DNA of 64,000 nucleotides. It comes from Motilimonas cestriensis. GTDB lineage: Bacteria > Pseudomonadota > Gammaproteobacteria > Enterobacterales > CBDFNC01. The stretch is taken from contig NZ_JAIMJA010000002.1 in the NCBI RefSeq assembly GCF_021295315.1, forward strand, positions 286,785 to 350,784, given 5' to 3'. Both the position numbers and the translations under genes were made by a program. Under the pieces are notes generated by a model that saw nothing but the letters and a program-made list of their open reading frames with translations, was not told the DNA's origin and did no database searches. Shown in pieces: positions 58,201 to 64,000 of the stretch (its first letter is position 1; each line of letters starts with the position of its first letter).

Positions 58201-58444
58201 CGCAGGTCTGCGCGTGCGCCCGGTGATGATGACGGTACTGACGGTGATCATAGGTTTAATCCCGATCATGTACGGTTCAGGTACCGGCTCAGAAGTGATG
58301 CAACGCATTGCCGCGCCCATGATCGGCGGCATGGCCTCAGCGCTAATGCTGACCTTACTGGTACTGCCCGCCATTTTCAAACTATGGAAAAGCCAAGAAA
58401 TTAAGCGCAGCGCGCTTATGAATCAAACAACAACATCAAACTAA
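55289..58444 (+). CDS. cusA: CusA heavy-metal RND pump
   Basis: 1051 residues, the size of HME-RND pumps. Opening MIPLIIRWSINNRFLVLVATVFLVLGG, TM4 signature GAMVDGAIVMIENVHKH and DEGDLMYMPTTFPGIS (the site of the first methionine of CusA's copper triad) are clear. It exports Cu(I)/Ag(I) from periplasm/cytoplasm with protons. There is no cusRS pair adjacent, so control is from elsewhere. Confidence 0.92.
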   Translation: MIPLIIRWSINNRFLVLVATVFLVLGGLYSVKNTPVDALPDLSDVQVIIKTSYPGQAPQVVEDQVTYPLTTAMLAVPGAVTVRGYSFFGDSYVYIIFNDQTDMYWARSRVLEYLSQVAPKLPESAKPTLGPDATGVGWIFNYVLQDKTGQHDLAELRSLQDWFLKYELQTVDGVSEIATVGGMVKQYQVQIDPAKLRAYNLTLQQVNMAIKNGNQESGASVIEVAEAEHMVRTTGYLSNIEDIKALPLKVTDKGTPLLLGDIADISLGPQMRRGISELNGEGEAVGGVVVMRFGENASEVIDNVKIKLTELQKGLPDGVEIVTTYDRSTLINAAVDNLWTKLAEEFIVVAVVCALFLFHIRSSLVIALSLPVGILSAFIIMHWQGINSNIMSLGGIAIAIGAMVDGAIVMIENVHKHIERTPLTDKNRWQVIGKAAEEVGAPLFFSLLIITLSFVPVFALEGQEGKMFSPLAFTKTYAMAAAAGLAITLVPVLMGYFIRGKILPEHKNPVNRSLVALYRPLLKLSLAFPKTMIVVALTLMASAYYPITKLGGEFIPPLDEGDLMYMPTTFPGISIGKAREILQQTNKLIKTVPEVKTAWGKVGRAESATDPAPLTMIETVIQFKPRAQWREGMTPEKLRKELDQLIQFPGITNAWVMPIKTRIDMLATGIKTPIGIKVAGPDLKQIETIGAALEPILNQVAGTASVYAERVAGGRYVTIDIKRHHAARYGLNINEVQQVISTAVGGMNVGETIEGLQRYPINVRYPQDYRDSVVKLQNLPLVTPNGARIALADVADIRYEDGPPMIKTENARPNGWVFVDIEGRDLSSYVAEAKQAVAEQLDLPAGYSLAWSGQYEYMERAKARLSIVTPITLAIIMLLLYLSFRRVGEVLIIMATLPLAMVGGLWLMHVLGYNFSIAVGVGFIALAGVAVEIGVIMLVYLNQAWHYKKLHAEENQQAISAQDLSQAIEEGAGLRVRPVMMTVLTVIIGLIPIMYGSGTGSEVMQRIAAPMIGGMASALMLTLLVLPAIFKLWKSQEIKRSALMNQTTTSN

Positions 58445-58466
58445 ATTAATTGAAAGGATAACGACC

Positions 58467-59057
58467 ATGAAAAAATCATTATTGGCATTAGCCATCACAC
58501 TTACAGCCACCGGCAGTTGGGCGGAGACAGACAAAATTGATCACTCAACAATGGATCACTCGAATATGAATCATTCACAAATGGAGGATCACAGCCAGAT
58601 GGAAATGCCCGCTGAAGCTGTTGATCACTCAAGCATGGATCACTCACAAATGGATGCCACCAGCATGGCCGGTATGCCGGGCATGACCGCGGTGGGTATG
58701 CCCGCTCCCGGCGCTAAGCCAGACAAAGTGGTGCATGTAATATTAAGTGATGATATGAAAATCACCTTTAAGCAAGAAGGCACTATCAAGCCCAATGATG
58801 TGGTGCAATTTGTGGTGATGAACACGGGTAAAATTGATCACGAATTTGCAATTGGCTCAATAGAGGAAATGCTAGAGCACCGTGAAATGATGAAAACCAT
58901 GGCAGATCACAATCATGAAATGTCCAATGCCGTTACCGTTAAAGCCGGTAAAGCCCAGCAACTGCTTTGGCATTTCCATGGTGCAACTCAAGTTCAGTTT
59001 GCTTGTAATATTCCCGGCCATACTGAAGCGGGAATGGTGAAAAACATTCAACTTTAA
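58467..59057 (+). CDS. copI: CopI-like periplasmic cupredoxin
   Basis: 196 residues. Signal peptide (~1-19), then five DHSxM-type repeats (DHSTMDHSNMNHSQM..., ~24-70) that can chelate copper, then a cupredoxin fold with KIDHEFAIGS and the CNIPGHTEAGM ligand loop (Cys, His, Met). The blue-copper site seems complete. CopI proteins protect periplasmic cytochrome assembly from copper. It is 22 bp after cusA. Confidence 0.82.
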   Translation: MKKSLLALAITLTATGSWAETDKIDHSTMDHSNMNHSQMEDHSQMEMPAEAVDHSSMDHSQMDATSMAGMPGMTAVGMPAPGAKPDKVVHVILSDDMKITFKQEGTIKPNDVVQFVVMNTGKIDHEFAIGSIEEMLEHREMMKTMADHNHEMSNAVTVKAGKAQQLLWHFHGATQVQFACNIPGHTEAGMVKNIQL

Positions 59058-59123
59058 TCTCAACGAATAATAAGCGCCAATTAACCTTGGAGCTTCATTA
59101 CCAACTAATCAAGAGAATTAACA

Positions 59124-59561
59124 ATGAAAAAAAGCGCTTATGTATCAAGCTTTGTATTACTCATGTGGAGCAACTGGCTTTACGCCAATCCGACCATAGA
59201 ACTTTATAAATCGCCGACTTGTGGCTGTTGCACCGAGTGGGCCACCATCATGGAGCAAAAAGGCTATGCCGTTAATGTGCATCACCAGTCTGATTGGACC
59301 GACGTGAAAAAAGCCCACTTTATGCCGCCACAACTGCAATCGTGTCACAGTGCCGTGATTGATGGCTATCTTATTGAAGGCCATGTACCGGAAGCTGATA
59401 TTGCCCGTTTATTAAAAGAGCGCCCTGCCAATATTAAAGGCTTAGCAGCGCCTGGTATGCCGCAGCATTCACCCGGTATGGCTCAACCTGGTCAGCCTTA
59501 TAAAGATTTTGAGGTGATTGCATTTTCTGAGGATAAACTGAGTATTTATCAACAATACTAA
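59124..59561 (+). CDS. DUF411 metal-binding protein
   Basis: 145 residues. Signal peptide (~1-21, ending LYA-NP), then TIELYKSPTCGCCTEWATIM (CxCC pair) and a CHS motif near residue 75. DUF411 proteins occur widely beside copper genes and are thought to be periplasmic copper chaperones. The C-terminal MPQHSPGMAQPG is extra Met/His. Last gene of the copper cluster. Confidence 0.82.
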   Translation: MKKSAYVSSFVLLMWSNWLYANPTIELYKSPTCGCCTEWATIMEQKGYAVNVHHQSDWTDVKKAHFMPPQLQSCHSAVIDGYLIEGHVPEADIARLLKERPANIKGLAAPGMPQHSPGMAQPGQPYKDFEVIAFSEDKLSIYQQY

Positions 59562-59596
59562 TTTTCCTTAAATCAACTATGTTGAAATTGGCCGAT

Positions 59597-59639
59597 TAAA
59601 GAGCAAGTTACATTTAGTAACACGCTTGCTCTTTATTTA
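59597..59639 (+). terminator. Terminator of the copper cluster
   Basis: TAAAGAGCAAG (59597-59607) and its exact complement (59625-59635) form a perfect 11 bp stem, with a T-containing tail. It lies 36 bp past the DUF411 stop. Confidence 0.65.
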
Positions 59640-59703
59640 GCCATTGGCAAAGGATAAACTACTAGTGCAATTCCTTTTTTTCCTATTATCTACTGGAGAT
59701 GCC

Positions 59704-60510
59704 ATGCCTGTGCTTATTGTTAGTGATCTTGATGGAACCCTATTGCAAGAAGATCATTCCTTAGCGCCTGAAACCTTAGCCGCTATTCGTAACTTACATG
59801 ATGCAGGACGCATATTTGCAATCGCCACTGGCCGCCACCACACTGACGTGGCTGATTTAGCAAAAAAAATTGATCGCCCTATTGGCATGATCAGCTGTAA
59901 TGGTGGCATGGCCATTGCGCCAAATGGTGAGGTAATCGCCAGTGCTTACATTCCAGACCATATCACTCAAGAGTTGGTACACCACCCCATGCCTGAAGGT
60001 GTCTTTTTAAACATGTACACCGACTTTAATTGGTATGCCACCGAAACCAATGCCAAGCTAGAAGCATACAGTGACAAAGCAGGGTTTAAGTGCGAATTAG
60101 TGACGCCTCACTTTATACAAGAAAAACAAGCGGTGAAGTTTTTTCTGTGGGGCGACCGCATGGGACTATTAGCGCTGCAAACAGAACTCATGGCCAAATA
60201 CAAAGGCCAACTAGATTGCCTATTTTCATTGCCCCATTGTTTAGAATTGATGCCAAAAGGTGTTTCAAAAGCCACCGCTGTTGATGCGTTATGTAAACAT
60301 TTAGGCTTAGCGGCTCACCAAGTGATGGCGTTTGGCGATGGCGAAAACGACATTGAAATGCTGCAATATGCAGCCTTTCCTAAAGTGATGTTAAATGCCG
60401 CTGAAAGTGTTAAAGCCGCAGTACCTCACGCTGAAATCATTGGTCATGCGCATCAGTTGGGTGTCGCGAATTATTTAACAAGCAGTATTCTACAGCCCGT
60501 AAACTCATAA
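59704..60510 (+). CDS. Cof-type HAD phosphatase
   Basis: 268 residues from the ATG at 59704 (GGAG six ahead); the open frame extends 20 codons upstream without ribosome site. HAD motifs: VSDLDGTLL (nucleophile Asp), ATGRHHTD, K in EKQAVKFF, and AFGDGENDIEML. Members dephosphorylate sugar phosphates or cofactor precursors. Monocistronic. Confidence 0.88.
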   Translation: MPVLIVSDLDGTLLQEDHSLAPETLAAIRNLHDAGRIFAIATGRHHTDVADLAKKIDRPIGMISCNGGMAIAPNGEVIASAYIPDHITQELVHHPMPEGVFLNMYTDFNWYATETNAKLEAYSDKAGFKCELVTPHFIQEKQAVKFFLWGDRMGLLALQTELMAKYKGQLDCLFSLPHCLELMPKGVSKATAVDALCKHLGLAAHQVMAFGDGENDIEMLQYAAFPKVMLNAAESVKAAVPHAEIIGHAHQLGVANYLTSSILQPVNS

Positions 60511-60517
60511 ATTACTG

Positions 60518-60540
60518 CTGGGGCCAACCTCTGGCCCCAG
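60518..60540 (+). terminator. Hairpin past the HAD gene
   Basis: CTGGGGCCA-ACCTC-TGGCCCCAG, 9 bp perfect stem, 7 bp past the stop, followed by a pyrimidine-rich CCCCTTTC rather than a pure T-run. Confidence 0.6.
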
Positions 60541-60594
60541 CCCCTTTCAATCCCTCACAAAGCTTTATATATTATCGCCCTAACGTCAGGGGGA

Positions 60595-61296
60595 ATGAAT
60601 ATGAAATGGTTATTAAAAGCCTGTTTTACGGTTGCAGTTTTTATTATTGTCAGCTCACTCCTGATCACTTTCCCCCTTAAGTATATCAATCCTATTTTTT
60701 GGAGCTGGCAGCTACAGCGTGAGTTCAACCCACCGGCACTCTATCCCGCAGATGCCAAGTATCACTGGGTGTCTATTGATAACATTTCTAGCTCAATGCA
60801 ATTGGCGGTGATCGCGGCCGAAGATCAATTATTTTTAAGTCACAATGGGATTGATATTGAGTCAACCAAACAAGCCATTGACGATATGATCATTGGCAAA
60901 CGTTTTCGCGGTGCCAGCACCTTAAGCCAGCAAACCGTAAAAAATTTGTATTTGTGGCCGGGTAAAAGTATCACGCGTAAAGCCATTGAAGCTTGGCTTA
61001 CTTTATTGATTGAGTGGCAGTGGGATAAGCAAAGGATCTTAGAAATTTATCTCAATATCGTGGAATTTGGCCCCGGTATTTATGGCGTAGAAGCGGCGAG
61101 TCAGCATTATTTTGGCGTAAGCGCTAAGCAACTTTCTGCGGCTCAAAGTGCACGATTGGCCGCAGTGCTACCTAACCCATATCGTTTCAGCGCCGCGGCG
61201 CCGAGTACTTATCAAATAAAACGTGAACAATGGATCAGGCAGCAAATGCGTCAGCTAGGACTAGCATATTTAAGGCCAATAAAGTTAGAGAGATAA
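60595..61296 (+). CDS. mtgA: Monofunctional peptidoglycan transglycosylase
   Basis: 233 residues. N-terminal TM anchor (~6-26), then GT51 motifs AVIAAEDQLFLSHNG (catalytic Glu), RGASTLSQQTVKNLYLW, KQRILEIYLNIVEFGPGIYGVEAA and ARLAAVLPNP. Polymerises lipid II glycan strands; no transpeptidase domain. ATG has AGGGGG nearby. Confidence 0.95.
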   Translation: MNMKWLLKACFTVAVFIIVSSLLITFPLKYINPIFWSWQLQREFNPPALYPADAKYHWVSIDNISSSMQLAVIAAEDQLFLSHNGIDIESTKQAIDDMIIGKRFRGASTLSQQTVKNLYLWPGKSITRKAIEAWLTLLIEWQWDKQRILEIYLNIVEFGPGIYGVEAASQHYFGVSAKQLSAAQSARLAAVLPNPYRFSAAAPSTYQIKREQWIRQQMRQLGLAYLRPIKLER

Positions 61297-61332
61297 CACT
61301 TAAAGCATTTATTTTTAAATATATTTTCAGTA

Positions 61333-61818
61333 TTACATCATATTTTCAAAAGCGACACCAAGCACCACTAAACCTATCCCTATTACGGTAAGGGCAATGC
61401 CAATGTAGCCGGTTATTAATCCCGCTAATGCCATACCATCTCCTGTTAGCTTGCCTTGACTTTGTCGAATATTACTGCGTGCAATATGACCACAAATAAT
61501 CGCAATAAGTGAACCAAAGATAAAAATACCTAAAATACCAAAAATAAGGCTCACTACCGCTAAAGGAGACGTTTCAACAGGCCTATTCGGGGTTGCAGCC
61601 GCAAGGTTAGGCTGATTAGCTGCAGTTGAGTGTACCTGCCCCTGCGGAACAATGTGCTTAACCACCTCATCTTCGACAAAAAACTCCACCTTATCTAAGG
61701 TTTTTGGTGGAATATTGCCGCTCCAGCTTGCTAATGCAAACTCATAACGATTACCTTCATCACACTTGATCAGACCGGTTTGAGCTGCTTCATTAATATC
61801 TAAAACCGTACCTTGCAT
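61333..61818 (-). CDS. DUF4190 membrane protein with OB-like head
   Basis: 161 residues. Residues ~1-60 begin MQGTVLDINEAAQTGLIKCDEGNRYEF, which reads as a cold-shock/OB-like domain. A Pro/Ala linker precedes two TM helices with SLIFGILGIFIFGSLIAIICGHIARSNIRQS and GMALAGLITGYIGIALTVIG (DUF4190 pattern). Role unknown. Convergent with mtgA. Confidence 0.72.
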   Translation of the reverse strand: MQGTVLDINEAAQTGLIKCDEGNRYEFALASWSGNIPPKTLDKVEFFVEDEVVKHIVPQGQVHSTAANQPNLAAATPNRPVETSPLAVVSLIFGILGIFIFGSLIAIICGHIARSNIRQSQGKLTGDGMALAGLITGYIGIALTVIGIGLVVLGVAFENMM

Positions 61819-62026
61819 CTTACCCTCAACTTAAATCATCTATATAAAAACAAAACAATATAAACAAGCGAACCCTTTGGCGCGAGCAGAAAATATCACA
61901 AAAACGAAAAAACCATTGCTAACTCACTATTTCGAGCAGTGTTAGCCTCCTTACAACAGCAAGCTACATTGACCCTTTGCAAAATAGTCAGGATAATGCC
62001 GCTCATTTAACCTAAGGCCAAGTTAT

Positions 62027-62767
62027 ATGTCTGCGCAATTACTGTTTCAAACCCAAGATTCATGGGGCCCCATCGAAGTCAGTGAAGAAGGTGCGATTCG
62101 TAAGCTGTCATTTGGCCCCGGTGACGAACAAAGCCGCCAAGACAAGCGTCATCCCCACTTACCGGAGCATGAATATATTCAAGGGATGCTATTGGCGCTG
62201 TTATTCAAACAGCCAAAAAATGCCATGATTCTGGGTTTAGGCGCGGGTTGCTTAGTGAGCGCATTACACCATGCTGTACCCGGTATAAAAATAACAGCAG
62301 TAGAGTTAAGGGCGGCAGTGATTGATATTGCAAAACGATTTTTTCGACTGCCTCATGGTAAAAAGATAACCCTAATCAATGACGATGCAGTCATTTTTAT
62401 CCAACAAAATCAGCACAAGAAAGTAGATCTATTGTTTGCCGACATATATCACGCAGAAGGAGTGGATCACGCTCAGTTAAGAAATGACTTTTTGCAACAT
62501 TGTCGCTCCCAGTTAAAAGCGGATGGCATACTCGTGCTGAATTGTTGGCATGAGCACAGTGAAAATCATGATTTTGCCGCTGCCTTAAGAGCAAACTTTC
62601 CCTACTTATATGGCTGCCATGTCAGCTCTGGCAACTGGATTGTATTTGCCTCTCAAGCCAATATCGCCATACAGTTAGATCAAAGTAAATCAGCAGCACA
62701 GCAACTAAAACAGGTGTCAGATATTGATTTAACTCGACTTTTAAACCAGTTAAAAAATATTTGTTAA
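62027..62767 (+). CDS. Spermidine-synthase-like methyltransferase-fold protein
   Basis: 246 residues. Rossmann motif MILGLGAGCLVSAL, acidic VELRAAVIDIAK, and DLLFADIYHAEG as in SpeE-like proteins. It lacks the N-terminal beta-hairpin of true spermidine synthase, so aminopropyltransferase activity is uncertain. Monocistronic. Confidence 0.75.
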   Translation: MSAQLLFQTQDSWGPIEVSEEGAIRKLSFGPGDEQSRQDKRHPHLPEHEYIQGMLLALLFKQPKNAMILGLGAGCLVSALHHAVPGIKITAVELRAAVIDIAKRFFRLPHGKKITLINDDAVIFIQQNQHKKVDLLFADIYHAEGVDHAQLRNDFLQHCRSQLKADGILVLNCWHEHSENHDFAAALRANFPYLYGCHVSSGNWIVFASQANIAIQLDQSKSAAQQLKQVSDIDLTRLLNQLKNIC

Positions 62768-62895
62768 AAAAGAGAAAAAAGATTGAACCATTACAAAAAT
62801 ATCCGGTCATAACTAACAGATATGCTCAATAGACTCAGCACCTTGAAAGCAATCTTTAGCTAGTCAATAGCTCCTTAAATAAGTTTAATCGTGGT

Positions 62896-62992
62896 AATCG
62901 ATTCGGTCTTACACCTAGTTTAGATACAATGCAGGAAGCAGTATCTGGGTGTAAGCAAGTTACCCTTAGGGCCTCTTTCGAGGCCTTTTTAT
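62896..62992 (+). ncRNA. Candidate ~95 nt small RNA
   Basis: TAGTCA (62861-62866), 17 bp spacer and TTTAAT (62884-62889) make a good promoter. The predicted RNA has a strong stem: CTTACACC (62908-62915) with GGTGTAAG (62948-62955) and AGATAC (62922-62927) with GTATCT (62941-62946). Its loop contains GCAGGAAG. An intrinsic terminator GGCCTC-TTTC-GAGGCC-TTTTT (62970-62990) follows. I do not recognise the family. Its position, free of ORFs, and complete transcription-unit layout support an sRNA. Confidence 0.55.
62970..62992 (+). terminator. Intrinsic terminator of the candidate sRNA
   Basis: 6 bp GC stem, TTTC loop and T-run TTTTTATTTT. Convincing Rho-independent terminator; the nearest protein gene end on this strand is 200 bp away. 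Confidence 0.85.
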
Positions 62993-63140
62993 TTTCTCCT
63001 CATATAAATCATCCCACTGTCAAATTAATCTAATAAAACCAAGTAACGTCTTCATCACCTAAGAAAAGTCTATGATTCGGCGTTATAATACTCGAACATG
63101 CTAAATAGAAATCGTTCTTAAACATAACAAAGAAGACAAT

Positions 63141-63734
63141 ATGGTCCGAATGCTCCGATTATTTTTACTTTCCTCTAGCTTTCTCTCGGTGTTGATTTCA
63201 TTTCAACTTTGGGCCACACCTGAAATTACCATTCACTACAAGCACCTTGGCTTTTATGGTCAAACAGAGAACGCAATTAATGAGCAAGTGAGTAAACAGA
63301 ACCCCTACTTTACGAAAACCAAAGTATTCCATAATGATAACAACTGGCAAAAAGGCTGGGTACTGATCACTAAAGAGTCTCCATCTGGCTGTAAAATTAC
63401 CCACGTCAACACTTGGATAAAAATTGATTACCGATTACCTCGCTGGCTAGACCAAGCAAGTGCACCACAATCACTACAACTGAAATGGGAAGATTTTTAT
63501 CAAGGTATTTTTATGCATTTAGATGGCCATAAAAAAATTGCAGTGGAAGCACTGCAGGCGATTGAAAAGTCGATACTAAAATTACCAGCGACCGCAACAT
63601 GTGAAGAAATTAAGCAGCAAGCTGAAAGCTTAGCGCAACAGCATATTTTACAAATTACTCATGCTGAAGAAAAATATGATCAGGCTACACAGTTTGGTGT
63701 AAGCCAAGGGACGTCTTGGCTATTAACGCAGTAA
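63141..63734 (+). CDS. DUF922-type predicted secreted protease
   Basis: 197 residues. Signal peptide (~1-26, ending LWA-TP) then a DUF922-like domain with HYKHLGFYGQT, KITHVNTWIKIDYRLPRW and HLDGHKKIAVEALQAIEKSI. DUF922 members are predicted secreted zinc-dependent proteases. The HxxxH pattern around residue 130 could bind metal. Its last ~66 codons are repeated directly after the gene. Confidence 0.75.
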   Translation: MVRMLRLFLLSSSFLSVLISFQLWATPEITIHYKHLGFYGQTENAINEQVSKQNPYFTKTKVFHNDNNWQKGWVLITKESPSGCKITHVNTWIKIDYRLPRWLDQASAPQSLQLKWEDFYQGIFMHLDGHKKIAVEALQAIEKSILKLPATATCEEIKQQAESLAQQHILQITHAEEKYDQATQFGVSQGTSWLLTQ

Positions 63735-63800
63735 TTAACTTTCACCGTCATTATGCACGCTTCGCACTGTCTAAAATTATCGCCCCGCCATGGCCACATT

Positions 63801-64000
63801 GATGGCCATAAAAAAATTGCAGTGGAAGCACTGCAGGCGATTGAAAAGTCGATACTAAAATTACCAGCGACGGCAACATGTGAAGAAATTAAGCAGCAAG
63901 CTGAAAGCTTAGCGCAACAGCATATTTTACAAATTACTCATGCTGAAGAAAAATATGATCAGGCTACACAGTTTGGTGTAAGCCAAGGGACGTCTTGGCT
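63801..64000 (+). pseudogene. Duplicated 3' part of the DUF922 gene, cut by window edge
   Basis: 63801-64000 repeats 63522-63721 with one substitution (63593 C, 63872 G), an offset of 279 bp. It has no start codon of its own in frame with a ribosome site, so it is a gene fragment. The repeat continues to the window edge and may be longer. Near-identity indicates a recent duplication. Confidence 0.9.

Larger units (their letters stand above)
62768..63140. other. Gene-free spacer holding a probable small RNA
   Basis: 373 bp without protein gene. The middle contains a promoter, stem-loop and terminator in order, annotated as ncRNA. The rest is AT-rich leader of the DUF922 gene. Confidence 0.5.

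Noticed and set aside
58120..58404. 94-codon plus frame within the cusA end
   Set aside because: Overlaps cusA in another frame; arginine-rich shadow.
1..64000. CRISPR array, rRNA, tRNA or transposase gene
   Set aside because: None was recognised on reading both strands. tRNA genes cannot be fully excluded without a covariance scan.

Overview
The window looks like chromosomal DNA of a marine gammaproteobacterium in the Shewanella/Alteromonas/Vibrio range. The arrangement deoD-deoC-yjjV-prfC matches the enterobacterial deo/prfC neighbourhood, and YaeQ, MtgA, MtfA, PhoP/PhoQ-like and YqiJ/YqiK-like proteins point the same way. No rRNA, tRNA or CRISPR array was recognised. The species cannot be named from sequence reading alone.

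Layout. 1-2.3 kb holds nucleoside catabolism genes (deoD cut by the window edge, deoC) and a YjjV-type TatD hydrolase. 2.4-4.0 kb is prfC. About 3.9-15.85 kb is an inserted island between two near-identical ~190 bp copies of the prfC 5' end and upstream region. The copy at 15.8-16.0 kb leaves a 30-codon prfC stump. The island carries an SXT/R391-type SetR repressor next to the prfC-side junction, a six-gene potassium-uptake operon (KdpD/KdpE-like two-component pair, two TrkH subunits, one KtrA/KtrB pair), an AlpA-like regulator and a HipA/HipB toxin-antitoxin pair. No integrase, excisionase or transfer gene is visible, so it reads as an SXT/R391-family remnant or derivative.

16.0-23.8 kb is a minus-strand block: Sua5/TsaC, a zinc-ribbon protein, a CysD-like protein and a DabA/DabB inorganic-carbon uptake pair, with a divergent LysR regulator. 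23.9-33.6 kb is mixed: a PhoP/PhoQ-like pair with a thioredoxin-like protein, MtfA, a Cys/Met-metabolism PLP enzyme, an orphan histidine kinase and a beta-propeller lactonase.

33.9-45.6 kb holds the most unusual set, all on the plus strand: YqiJ-like membrane protein, 742-residue flotillin, 1674-residue AAA+ ATPase, single-HKD phospholipase-D nuclease, then a separate Upf1-like helicase behind a 22 bp perfect palindrome. A membrane-microdomain scaffold combined with a giant ATPase and a nuclease suggests envelope-stress or DNA-surveillance work; this is inference.

45.6-51.5 kb holds an oxidoreductase, YaeQ, a site-2-type metalloprotease and a GGDEF/EAL protein. 51.6-59.6 kb is a copper-efflux cluster: a metal-rich leader-type protein, CusC/B/A, a CopI-like cupredoxin and a DUF411 protein. 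59.7-64 kb holds a HAD phosphatase, MtgA, a DUF4190 protein, a spermidine-synthase-like protein, a probable new small RNA and a DUF922 protein whose 3' part is duplicated at the window edge.
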